A stretch of DNA of 64,000 bases from Smittia aterrima (lineage: Eukaryota; Arthropoda; Insecta; Diptera; Chironomidae). The translations under genes were made by a program, and so were the position numbers. Under the pieces are notes generated by a model. The model saw only the letters and a list, made by a program, of their open reading frames with translations. It had not been told where the DNA came from and did no database searches. Positions 9,521-20,314 of the stretch are shown here, piece by piece (position 1 is the first letter of the stretch; every line of letters begins with the position of its first letter). The DNA is taken from contig CP093831.1 of the NCBI GenBank assembly GCA_033063855.1, positions 13,640,001 to 13,704,000 of the forward strand, read 5' to 3'.

Positions 9521-10591
9521 TTTCCGGCTTTAACTAAACAAATTAACACAGAAACTTTTTCTTTCCTTGTTCTTTAACTAAAAGTTGACAACTGGAATAG
9601 AATAAAACAAATTAGAAGTCTTGTATAATCGCGATTATTTGATTAAATTTATCAGACAGGGTTTAAATAATTACAAACAAAATAATTTTAAAGCAATTTT
9701 ATGAATTTTTTCTTGAGTCAGAGGTCTAACTGTAATTATCTGAGATAATTTTTATTCGCTATCAACTGTTTTTAAAGTTGTTTTAGTATTGAACTCATAA
9801 GAAAATCGAAGTAAAGTGAATCATATGAGAGAAAACATTGGTCACATAGGTTTTTCGTTTAGGGTCAACGACCTTCGAAAACTTCAGTTGAACAATAGAC
9901 CGACCAGGTAGAAAAAAGTCGCTTGAACCAACAAAATTGCAAAATAAGGTTGAAAAGTTAATTAAACTTTAATAAAATGATCACTTTGCTTATGCTAATG
10001 AGAAAAGATCGTGTCCTGCTCAACTTACCTTCGTAGTTGGATCTGAATCGGCAATGCGAGCTTTGTAAGTTTGATTAGAAATTTCACGGCAATTTGTTTC
10101 CACTTCTAAGCTTTACAATTAACGAATTTAAGTTTTAAAGACTAATGAACAATTGGTTTAAAGAAATTGATCTTTGATTTCTCAAACAGAGACAGACAAA
10201 ATTAAAAATTCTTAAAATTATTTCCACGAGACAATTAAAAAGTGATTTGGTATAAGAATTTGAAAATGGATCCTTAGTTATTGGCAGTTGAAGCGAGGGC
10301 AGTTCGTTTAAATTTTTTCATGAAACTTTGATCAAATTGAGAATGTTTCAAAAACTAAAAGTTCTAATTTTAAACAAATCTTTTATGATTAAAGCTGTAT
10401 TTTAACTTTCTGAATTTTGTGGGCTTTTCAAAGCGAAGAAAGCCTTCAATTCTTTCTTATATTGGGGCAAGCGGCTTTAGAAAAACAATAATAAACAAAG
10501 CCGAAAAAGAAAACGAAAAATATATTTTTCTTGATTTTAGGCGATAATTGGATCCAATTTTAAAGTAAGCATCATCAGCATCAAATCAACA
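9521..10591. other. Non-coding: upstream of the dehydrogenase (-) and of zinc-finger gene 1 (+)
   Basis: A strong minus-strand donor (ACGAAG|GTAAGT, exon end 10029) may end an untranslated first exon of the dehydrogenase isoform. An acceptor-like CTTGATTTTAG ends at 10541 on the + strand, shortly before the zinc-finger start, and suggests a 5' untranslated intron. No other coding potential was recognised. Confidence 0.35.
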
Positions 10592-11293
10592 ATGGAAAAC
10601 TTCTCCGAAGAAATAATCTTGAATATCAAACATGAGCCAGAGGAGAACTTTGTGTTGTATTTGCCAGCAGAATGTGAAGAAATTTCTTGTCCGAAAGAGT
10701 TAAAAGATGAACCGCTGGAGAAATCTAATGAAGTTTGTGAGATATGCAACGAACATAAAACTAAATCGAATCCATTAAATGAAAAAGCTTATGGCTGTCA
10801 ATTTTGCGACTTGGTCTTCACATGCAACAAGTGCAAAGGGCAACATATTCTTCAAGATCATCGCAGGGGGATGGATTGGATTTGTACCAAGTGCACTTAT
10901 ACTTCAACTAAAAAAGCCTGCCTCATTCAACATTTCAAGAGCCATTCGAAGAAATTCTCGTGTGAAACTTGCTCTAAAAAGTTTTCGATTTCGCAAAGAT
11001 TGAAAGTTCATCAAATGAATCAAAGGCATGGAGTTTACAGTTCAAAGCTAATGGTGAAACTTCAATGCTCTTTATGTCCTAGTTCGTTTGCTACTGATGT
11101 AGGTATAACTGAACACCACAGACACGTTCATGGCGAACGCCTATCTCATTGCGATATTTGTGGCAAAAAATATCGAAATATGAGAAGCATAAGACGTCAC
11201 ATGCAAATACACGCAAGAGTCACTTGCTCCATATGTCATCGACTAATTTGCCAAAAGAGGATTAAGGATCACATGAAGAAACATTCTAAATAA
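10592..11293 (+). CDS. C2H2 zinc-finger protein 1 (tandem pair)
   Basis: The 233-residue protein starts MENFSEEI at an ATG preceded by CAACA. The N-terminal 70 residues are acidic and contain IKHEPEE, a match to the SUMO-acceptor pattern (hydrophobic-K-x-E). An atypical Cys-rich finger follows, then about five C2H2 fingers (for example WICTKC...H, FSCETC...H, LQCSLC...H, SHCDIC...H, VTCSIC...H). The linkers are not the TGEKP type and there is no ZAD domain. A nuclear DNA-binding role is likely; the target is unknown. The downstream gene is a paralogue with about three more fingers. The polyadenylation signal is at 11317-11322. Confidence 0.85.
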   Translation: MENFSEEIILNIKHEPEENFVLYLPAECEEISCPKELKDEPLEKSNEVCEICNEHKTKSNPLNEKAYGCQFCDLVFTCNKCKGQHILQDHRRGMDWICTKCTYTSTKKACLIQHFKSHSKKFSCETCSKKFSISQRLKVHQMNQRHGVYSSKLMVKLQCSLCPSSFATDVGITEHHRHVHGERLSHCDICGKKYRNMRSIRRHMQIHARVTCSICHRLICQKRIKDHMKKHSK

Positions 11294-11593
11294 ATTTGTT
11301 TATTGTTGAAAAACGAAATAAAAATATTTTTCAAATTTTAGCGCATTTTCCTGTTAACCCCTTCTCTTTGCTGTTTTTGATGTAAATTTGGCTTCCAAAG
11401 TTTATAGAAATTATCTTGATCTAAAGCGAATGATTTTAAGAGAATTTGTGTGGAACATATTTGCTGTGCGAAGTAGAATCAGAATTTCTACAATAATTAA
11501 GAATCTAACTTCGAAAATCTAATGTAAGAATCCAAATTATAAATAAACAATTTAATCAAAACATTCAATTTCAGATTGTGGAAATCAAAAGAA
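11294..11593 (+). other. Spacer between the two zinc-finger genes
   Basis: It contains the 3' end of zinc-finger gene 1 (AATAAA at 11317) and the presumed promoter, 5' untranslated exon and short intron of gene 2. No coding sequence was seen. Confidence 0.4.
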
Positions 11594-12619
11594 ATGTCAC
11601 ATCAAGCACGAATGGAAAACTATTCAAATGAAACAGGGAACAACATCAAACAGGAGCCGGAAGAGAATTCTGCTGTAACATTTTCATCAGCGGCCAGAGA
11701 GGAGGAAAAATGTTCACAACAAGTTATTGACAACATTAAGCAAGAACCAGAGGAACATTTTGTGCTAATCTTACCTGAGGTGAACGAGGAAATTGAAGAC
11801 GAACGACAGAACGATGTTGAAGAACTTGTTTTAAAATGCAATCATAATCAGAAGTTTAATGATGAGACTTCAAGTTGTGACTTATGCGACTTATCATTTT
11901 CTTGCAAACTCTGCAAAGCCGATCACATTACTCAAGATCATCGCAAAGGCCGCAAATGGAAATGCACTAAGTGTACCTTCGTGACGAATAGAAGAAACTC
12001 ATTGCTAAACCACATCATAATCCATTTCAAATCATTTCTATGTGAAACATGTTATCTAAAGTTTTCGTCGCAGGAGTATTTAAAGCGACATCAACTGAAA
12101 AATCGACATGGAGTTTATACCACGATGCCAATAACGAAAATCGAGTGCAAACTCTGCATCAGCTCATTTGCCACAATGAATGGTTACAGAAAGCACCAGA
12201 GATTTGTTCACAGTAAACAGGAAGCGCGTTGTGATGTTTGTGATAAAACTCTGAAAAATTTGCCGAGCCTTAGACGTCACATGCAAACCCACATCAAAAC
12301 TCCTTGTCCAGTTTGTGCTCACATGATGGCAACTCACAGATTGCACATTCACATGAAACAACATGTATCCGCTAACAAATACAAATGTGATTCTTGTAGC
12401 AAAGCCTTCTCGAGCCAAGTTTATCTCAACAAGCACAAGACAAGAGTTCACAAGTTTGGAGAATTTCAGTGCGATCAATGCAATCGAATCTTCAAGAACA
12501 AAGATTGTATTAGAACACACATTCTAAATCACATCAAAATTTCTTGTCGGATCTGTGGAAAAAAAGTGGGAAAACCTCATTTGAATATGCACATGAAATC
12601 TCACGTTGAAATTTATTGA
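11594..12619 (+). CDS. C2H2 zinc-finger protein 2 (tandem pair)
   Basis: The first ATG of the frame is at 11594 (MSHQARMENYSNE...). A second at 11612 aligns with the MENFSEE start of the neighbouring paralogue and could be the real one. The product from 11594 has 341 residues. The N-terminus has two IKQEPEE motifs (SUMO-acceptor pattern) where the paralogue has one, each within a similar acidic block. Eight or nine C2H2 fingers follow, several with short spacings; the last three have no counterpart in gene 1. An acceptor (CAATTTCAG) ends at 11574, so an upstream untranslated exon is likely. AATAAA occurs at 12664-12669. A transcriptional role is inferred. Confidence 0.85.
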   Translation: MSHQARMENYSNETGNNIKQEPEENSAVTFSSAAREEEKCSQQVIDNIKQEPEEHFVLILPEVNEEIEDERQNDVEELVLKCNHNQKFNDETSSCDLCDLSFSCKLCKADHITQDHRKGRKWKCTKCTFVTNRRNSLLNHIIIHFKSFLCETCYLKFSSQEYLKRHQLKNRHGVYTTMPITKIECKLCISSFATMNGYRKHQRFVHSKQEARCDVCDKTLKNLPSLRRHMQTHIKTPCPVCAHMMATHRLHIHMKQHVSANKYKCDSCSKAFSSQVYLNKHKTRVHKFGEFQCDQCNRIFKNKDCIRTHILNHIKISCRICGKKVGKPHLNMHMKSHVEIY

Positions 12620-14190
12620 ATCATGCCAACATGAAAATATGAAATAATTTCTTTGAATTCTTTAATAAAAAAATATTTTACATTGAAATGTACATTTCAT
12701 CAAAAAAGTTTTTAACAAAACCTTGTAAATCTCGAGAAATACAAATAAAAAAAGATTTTTAAGATTATCCGCCATTGCTGTCTATCCGAACTTTTTCATC
12801 CGAAGGCACATTCGAACTAAGATTGTTCGACAGGGCGCACAAGTAAAATTCTGTTTTCATCGAGATTCGTTTCAAATTAAGAAAAATTATCAATTCTCAC
12901 GCCATTTGTGTGTTTTCCTTATCAAAAGTAGTTTAACTCAGTTCGTAATTCAATCGGAAACATGTCGAAGATGTTTTAAAAGTAGAAAACCGTAGTTTTG
13001 TGGACTTTTTTGGTAAGTTTCGCTGGAAGGCGAGGAAAATTTGCATTTTTCACTTTCATGACGGAATTTTTGGACGTAAAATCGATTGGGGAAAAGAAAA
13101 ATGTGGTTGTTTGTGAAGTTATCTGGAGCACAAACGAAGTGCAAAGACTGAAATTAGGACTTGATCATGGGAAAACAAGTTTTAAATTACTTAGGAGATG
13201 TTTAAATATCATAGTCGATTTAGAGTGGAGGGGGCTATTTAACTACTTATTTGGCAATTTACAAAAGATTACAATTGTGAGCTCCAAAAGAATTAATTTT
13301 TTTCGCAACGGGAAAAATCCAAGAACCACATTTACGTAGAAAAAATGCACGTACACGAAGATTGTCCATAATCTTCTTGCAATAAACACTCATCTGGCGT
13401 CAATTAAGATTGCCCAACATCACCAAACCTTGCTCGTGTGGCAAAGCATCAATTATGCATTTTCCAATCTTTTTTTTTCTCCCACGAAATAAAAGTTTTT
13501 CCTTAATGAGCTACGAAAGGAAAGCGATCCCAGAGCCACAAACACATTCAAAAACTCGTTTTCTTCTCTCTTTCTAAACCATCTTCGGATATCTTGCAAG
13601 AAGGTAAATAGAAGATTCTTCAGGTAGATGCATTTCAATGGGAAGAAGACGACGAAAGAAGGGATTTCTCTTTCTCCTCCTATCTGTTTCCTTTTTACTG
13701 CCATTCATGTGGCTGGTTCCCTTGTCCAATTTCTCAGTGTGTGTGTGGAATGCATGAGAAAATACTTAAAAGAAAAGAATCTTTGTAGAAAAAAAGTCAC
13801 CCTACGGTTGTGTGTTCAATTGACAATAGGTGATGAGATGGATGGGAATCAAAATTAAAGGTGCATAGCTATCATTATTCGGCTGTTGCTTCTTCAGTTC
13901 AAATAGTGTGAGAGGATTTTAAAGATTTTTTTTCGGGGGAACTTCAGTTGAATTGCTGCGCTTGACTGGGATTGTTTTACAATTTATCGTCGCTGTCTAT
14001 CAGCTGCGTTCAGTTCTATAATCATTAACTGTCGATACTCAGCTCATAACGAACCCTTTAACTTCAAAACCTTCATCAACAAAAAATAATAAAATTTAAT
14101 TTTATTAGTTTTTAGTTTCGTCGAGGCGAGAACGAAGAAGGGCAAAGGAAAGCGAACCAAACAGAAAGATTTTCTTTGATTTTGGGTCCG
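12620..14190 (+). promoter_or_regulatory. Upstream region and 5' leader of archipelago
   Basis: No convincing coding frame was found; short frames here begin at non-ATG codons and lack protein-like composition. A GTTCAGTTCTATA initiator-like sequence lies at about 14012, and an acceptor-like sequence (GTTTTTAG) ends at 14115. The purine-rich leader before the ATG is open in the archipelago frame back to 14116, so an extended N-terminus from an upstream exon is possible. Confidence 0.4.
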
Positions 14191-17025
14191 ATGATGGCTG
14201 ATGATGAAAGTGCAATCAATAAAATCTCATCAGACGACATATTCATTCACGAGGCGGAAGAGGAGGAAGACGTGACGGAGATTCAGTACGATGATGACAA
14301 CACGGGAACTGAAATGTCCATCTCTCATCACACTGTTGAGAATGAAATCCAGCTTGAAACACCATTGGAATCACACGGAGTGTCTGTAACATCATCTGAA
14401 ACATCAAACGTTGTTCCTAAACGTTTGAGTGACGAATTTTTATCACTTGATGAAGAAACCGATGATATCGACGATGAAGATGAAGACGCAGCACAGCTGA
14501 ACTCAAAAAGTGACGAAGCGTGTTGTAGCAAGGCCAGTTCAATACAGGAGATGGACGAAAGCTCATCAAATCCCGACAATATGTTTGTGCAATCACTCGA
14601 TGAAGCGATCGAACGAGCTGACTTCGAGATCGAGCAGAAACTCACGGGCGGCATTATTATCCGTGCATCTTCGCTTGCCGGGGACAATGATAGACTGAAT
14701 TTTGATTTGATTAGTCGAAGATCTGGAGAAAACGATGAGATTAATCCAGCACCAAGTGGTTCGCAAAGCGGAGGAGTCACAACGACGCCAACGAGCAGTC
14801 GCTGCAATGCAACGAGCGCAAACGAAATAAGGAACAAAAGTACAATTCGATCGAAACAAAAGTTATCTGAAAAATATTTAAGCATAATGAAGGATGTAGC
14901 TGGAACGTCAACTATGGTCACTGGCGACTTCGGTGGAGAGACGTCTGGCTATTCCGACAAGAAACCTGCGGATCATTCCAAAAGTGTAAGATTTAAACTC
15001 TTCGATGATGGGCCCTCGACATCGTCAGGTCGACCGCATGAAAAGGTTAGCGACGATTTTATTGAACCGAGCATGCAGATGAGCGATGAACTTATCGACG
15101 ACGATACATGGGCGGATTGCGATGAAGGTTCGGATATAGAGGAAGTATGTACTTGTCAGAACGATTCCGAAGATGACTCCGGAGCTTCCAGCAGTAGCAG
15201 CGAAGACGAGTTGCCATCACGTGATGTTGATCTATCTAGCTACACTCAACTCGATTCCATTTCCGATGATATTCTTCAAGAGTCTACCGATGGCACGCCT
15301 AAGATTCCACGCAAGCGAAAGCTGACTGAACAGTCGCTAATTCACGCTACATCTGAAAGTCCAACTCTCTTGGGTGGAAATCGCAAACGACTTGCCCTTG
15401 ACATAGTCTCGACACCTCACTCACTTTCAAATCTTGCCACACCGAAGTCGAGTGATAAGCGAACACCTCGACTGATTCCGACAAAGGATAACCCGCCCCC
15501 TGAACTTATGGAATGGCTATTGCAGTTTACTAGATGGACAAATGCTGAACGTCTCGTTGCTTGTGACAAACTAATCGAGCAATGCGAGCCTTCGCAAGTT
15601 CGTCACATGATGAAGGTCATTGAACCGCAATTCCAACGAGATTTCATTTCGTTACTGCCCAAGGAGTTAGCGTTGCAAGTGCTCTCCTATCTCGAGCCGA
15701 AGGACTTGCTTCGAGCGGCTCAAACGTGCCGTAGCTGGCGATTCCTGGCCGACGATAATCTCCTATGGAAGGTCAAGTGCAAACAAGCTGGAATCATCAC
15801 AAAGTCTTCATCGTTAAGCGATAAACCAAAACGGGGAAGAACTGGCAATATGCCGAAGATTGCATCAGCATGGAAGGCTGCTTTCATGCGCCATAATACA
15901 ATTGAGACCAATTGGCGATTAAATGCAATTCGTAATCCTAAAGTACTCAATGGACATGATGATCATGTCATCACGTGTTTACAATTCTGCGGAAACCGTA
16001 TCGTGTCTGGATCGGACGACAATACGCTCAAGGTCTGGTCGGCGGTATCCGGGAAGTGCCTTCGCACCTTAATTGGTCATACTGGAGGTGTTTGGTCATC
16101 TCAAATGTCGGCTGAAGGAAATATCATCATTAGTGGAAGTACTGATCGTTCCCTTAAAGTTTGGGATGCTGAGAGTGGACTTTGTAAACAAACACTCTTA
16201 GGACATACTTCAACTGTTCGCTGTATGCATTTGCACGGATCGAGAGTTGTCAGTGGATCACGTGATGCAACATTGAGAGTGTGGGATATCACAAACGGAA
16301 AGTGTTTGCACATTCTCATTGGCCACTTGGCTGCTGTTCGCTGCGTTCAATACGACGGAAAACTTGTTGTCAGTGGAGCTTACGATTACATGGTCAAAGT
16401 TTGGAATCCTGAAAGCCAAGAATGTCTTCACACGCTTCAAGGCCACACAAATCGTGTCTATTCGCTTCAATTTGATGGAGTTCACGTCGTTTCTGGATCA
16501 TTAGATACATCGATTCGCGTTTGGGATGCAGAATCAGGTTCTTTACGTCACACGCTTATGGGACATCAGAGTCTCACTTCAGGGATGGAGTTGAAGAATA
16601 ATATTTTAGTGAGCGGTAATGCTGACTCCACCGTAAAGGTTTGGGATATTTTAACTGGCCAGTGTCTTGCAACACTCGCTGGACGCAACAAACATCACTC
16701 CGCTGTGACTTGTCTTCAATTCAATAACAAGTTTGTCATCACAAGCTCCGATGATGGTACAGTTAAGCTGTGGGATGTGAAAACTGGTGAATTCATTCGT
16801 AATCTCGTTGCGCTTGATTCAGGAGGTTCAGGTGGAGTTGTGTGGAGGATTAGGTAAGTCAAAGAAATTATTGAAAATAATTCAGAAATTAATTTGAATT
16901 TTTAATTTTCCAGAGCGAACGACACGAAACTCATTTGCGCTGTTGGTTCACGTAACGGGACGGAGGAGACAAAGCTGATGGTCTTGGACTTTGACGTCGA
17001 AGGCGCCTGTTCGAAATGCTCATAA
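14191..17025 (+). CDS. ago: F-box/WD40 substrate receptor, Fbw7/Archipelago orthologue
   Basis: Exons 14191-16853 and 16914-17025 (60-nt intron) encode 924 residues. The first half is acidic and Ser-rich with low complexity. A dimerisation helix region (about 436-480, PPELMEWLLQF) precedes the F-box (about 485-530, LLPKELALQVLSYLEP), which binds Skp1. Eight WD40 blades run from about 584 to the end, and the second exon completes the last (AVGSRNGTEETKL). The three phosphodegron-contacting arginines of human FBXW7 (R465, R479, R505) correspond to R677, R691 and R717 with identical spacing. The protein should target phosphorylated Cyclin E, Myc and Notch-type substrates for SCF ubiquitination, as known for this family. 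The tandem ATG at 14191/14194 leaves the exact start uncertain. Confidence 0.96.
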
Positions 17026-18046
17026 ATTTCAACTTTCCCTTTAAAAAATCATCCAATAGATACAAAAGAAAAAAATAATCCCACAAAAAACAAGGCTTTC
17101 CGAAGCAAAGAAATTATTGAATGAACTTTATGATGTTAAGTTTTTATTTTAATTCTCCTATCTTCTCGATCTTTGTTAATTCATTCATTTTAGTAACAAA
17201 ATTTTAAAAATTTCTTTTTTTGTTGAATATTTTTTATTGTACTTGTCCCCAAGTTCGGTGTTAGTTGCTAAAGCCTTCGTGTATCACCCTGATTTAAATT
17301 TCAAACGATTCTTCTCACTTCCTCACTACACCGTATATTATTTTGTAAACCCGAAGCATGCGACGAAAAGTTCTGAAAAAAGAAAGTTCTAGCCATTAAC
17401 GCAGTTGAAAAAACTTTGAAGAATAAAATGGAAGCAACGTGAGATTAAGATAGAAAACTGTTTCAAATGAAAACAAGCCAAAAAGTTGATGAGTTGTGTT
17501 CGGAGATTATTTGTTTCGTCACGTGCTTGTGAAGTTTGAAGTACAAAACCAAAATTCAAAAGGGAGCGAGTTCCTTAATTTCCCAAAAGATTTTTACACA
17601 CATGACGACTCAAATAATCGCCATTTGCAATGAATCTTAAACTTTACAATTGAAAACTTTAATTACGTAAAGCAAACGTGGATGACGAACACAGAAAACA
17701 AAAAAGAAGAAGATGAAAACATTAATTGGTAGACTGAAGACTAATTTATTAATTAAGGAATTTTCGTGCGCTGAAGAGAAAAGAAAATAAGGAAGTTTCA
17801 AGCTTAAAACTTGCATTAAACTAGGTTATTGAAATCATCTTCAGGAGACAAAATCGTATGAAAATTAAATAAAATTTAAAAACAAAATTTCAGAGTTTTA
17901 CTTTAAGTGACCGGATTTACTTCGAATGAAATAATTGGACAGGATGCAATTACATGAAGAATAATCTTTGCGATATGATCAACGATGCTCGAAGAATTTT
18001 TCATCACATATTGAACTAAGTTTATTTGAAAAATAGAAATCTGGAG
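17026..18046 (+). other. 3' untranslated region of archipelago and spacer
   Basis: The AT-rich DNA follows the archipelago stop, with a candidate polyadenylation signal at 17422-17427. The last few hundred bases must hold the promoter of the DUF1091 gene. No open frame of note was found. Confidence 0.5.
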
Positions 18047-18693
18047 ATGAAAAATATTTTCGCTCTGCTCTGCTTTTTCTCAATTGTCGTAAGATTTTAA
18101 AATATTTGTGAAAAGTTAACTTGAGTAATTTAATTTTAGAATTGCATTTTCTTGATCGACAAAATAAGTCACGAATGCGACGAGAAAATCTTAAACTTGA
18201 CATTGAATCTGGCTGACGGTGGTGAGCAGGGAACTATGTTGACGATTGTTGGTCACAGCTTTGTTGACATTGCAACGATGAAACTTTATTTCAAAATCCA
18301 CGTGCCACAGGATGGCAATGACGACCACTATCGTAAAGAGTTTGTCAACGCTATCGTTGATATCGAGAAGCTTTTCAGAGGAATTCACGGAAATTTTTTG
18401 TTGAAAACTGTCATGGATAAAATTTTGGAATCGCTCGAGTTCGAAGTGAAATTCCCATTGAAACGTGTGAGTTACTGAGAAGTATTTTGTTTAACTTTAA
18501 TTAAAATTTAAATTGTTTTCAGGGAATTTACAAAGTTTCCAATCTAACGATAACTGACAAATATTATCCTTTCGTCGTTGACACAAAACTCCGAACGAGA
18601 TTAAGATTCGTTGGAAAAGTTGTTGGCAAACATAAATCGAAATTTTATTGTAACGTTGAAAGTTTCAGCGAAGTTAAGAAAGGTATTCAATAA
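18047..18693 (+). CDS. Small secreted DUF1091-like protein
   Basis: Three exons (18047-18088, 18140-18466, 18523-18693; introns of 51 and 56 nt, all phase 0) encode 179 residues. Exon 1 is a signal peptide alone (MKNIFALLCFFSIV). The rest shows the DUF1091 pattern: an early Cys, a YFKI strand, YRKEFVNAIVDIEKL, and the motif FPLKRGIYKVSNLTI. DUF1091 proteins are insect-specific and secreted, and resemble MD-2-related lipid-binding folds; some are linked to chemosensation. A lipid or pheromone carrier function is possible but not shown. Family assignment is by motif spacing and is moderately sure. Confidence 0.75.
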
Positions 18694-18897
18694 AAGGAAA
18701 TGTTTGTCGGTATCCCAGTTTCAATTTTGTGGGTTAAAATCAAATCAATTCCATTCGATTCTATCTGATAAGGTGTTCAAGGTTGAGCTGATATCATCGA
18801 ACTCACACAACCGGAAAAATATTTTTCACTTTGTTTGGAAACAATAATTTCCTAAAATCCGTTCATCAGAGTCAAACAAAAGTTTCTCGTCACCAAA

Positions 18898-20119
18898 ATG
18901 GAGCTAGCTAGAGCAGTACAGAAAGTTTCATTCGGTTCTATCAAAACAATCGTTGAAGAGTCGAAATTCACTTTGGAACTGAAACATTTCCAAAATTGTT
19001 TTGAAGAGTTTGTATCGGCAAAGGTTAAAATGCTCAACGTCGACGCTGAATGGTAAATTTGCTTCTTGCATTGTCAAAGCTGAAATTAAATTTTATTTTA
19101 TTCAATCAGGTGGGTGACAGTTAATCCAAAAGTTACTGAAATCATTGAAACGAAAATTTACGATCCCGCTTGGGGTGTGAACCGAACAGCAAGGCCTTCA
19201 ATTGACTTCATTCCTTTGAAAATTAATTTGTTGTTGAACTCGGAAGACGTGTTGGAGTCAGAAAATTGTAAATTTGAAGTTACTGTGATGCTCAATGGTG
19301 ACCAAGTTGATTCTACGGGATGCAAAGCTTGGAGAGAAGTGAACAAAATTTTAACCTATTGGAATCCGAAGATAAAAATTGAAAATGTCGAGTTACTGGA
19401 CGACCTTGAGCTTGAATTCTTCTTTTCTATTGCTTATGAGAAGCCTTCGATCAAGAACAAGTTTCACGATCCCGTCATTGATTATAAAGAAATCATCGCA
19501 AACTACTCGAGAATGCTCAAAACTCCTGTCCTAGCTGATTTCACTTTTGACGTTAAAGGAAAGAAATTTGAAGTCCACAAATGCATCCTCGGAGCCGCAA
19601 GTCCATTCTTTTCCAGTCTCTTCACCTCAAACATGCAAGAAGCTCTTGAAAGTTTGTGTAAAGTTGATAGCTTTGAACCGGAAACCTTCGAAAGCATCTT
19701 GAACTTTATTTACGAAGCTAAACTTCCCGACAACTTCGAAGAAGAAGCCAAAGATTTATATGAAGCAGCTCATTACTACGGCTTAGAGCGATTGAAGGAA
19801 ATTTGCGGTCAGGAAGTTCATTCGGCATTGTCTATAGAGAATGCGGTTGAGTTGTACTGTTGGGCTTTTACTTACGATTTGATAGGTTTGAAAAACGATG
19901 CTTGGGACATTGTGAAACGGTGAGTTGCTAAGTATTTAACCCTCGCTTGGTTTTTCTAATTAAATATTTCGCAGCGACGTTTTGAAAGTTTATTTCCAAA
20001 TCAAGAACGAGCCGTTGGATCCAAAAGTTCTTCGAGATGTCATTGCGTACAAACAAAACGATCAGAAATATTGGAAGAGTCTTAAAGAAGTCAAACAGGA
20101 AAACGAGAATTGGCTGTAA
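18898..20119 (+). CDS. BTB/POZ protein with divergent N-terminal domain (SPOP/TDPOZ-like)
   Basis: Exons 18898-19052, 19110-19919 and 19975-20119 join in phase to 369 residues (introns of 57 and 55 nt). The N-terminal 160 residues occupy the place of a MATH domain but are too divergent to call securely. A clear BTB domain follows (LADFTFDVKGKKFEVHKCIL, AASPFFSSLF, YIYEA-like core), then a 3-box/BACK-like helical region. This layout is typical of Cullin-3 adaptors, which bind substrate with the N-terminal domain and Cul3 with BTB. The substrate is unknown. AATAAA overlaps the stop codon (20118-20123), and the next gene converges 195 nt away. Confidence 0.85.
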
Positions 20120-20314
20120 TAAAATTTTAAAACAAAAATTTATTTTGTATGTAAAAATATTTATTTCCAAAAAGTTTTCATCAAAATATTTAATCGAGAA
20201 ATTATGCAAATGTTTGCAACCTGAATAGGAGAATTCCTCAGAAACTTTGAAGTTTTCTAAATAAATCATGACAAAAGTTTCAGGCACACAAGTAAAGTAG
20301 GTTAGGGAAGACTT

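Noticed and set aside
12998..13339. Plus-strand frame of 113 codons upstream of archipelago
   Set aside because: Begins at GTG, overlaps a minus-strand frame and lacks any motif.
14328..14921. Minus-strand frame (197 codons) opposite archipelago
   Set aside because: Antisense of the acidic, Ser-rich N-terminal coding region; Ser-rich low-complexity product without motif.
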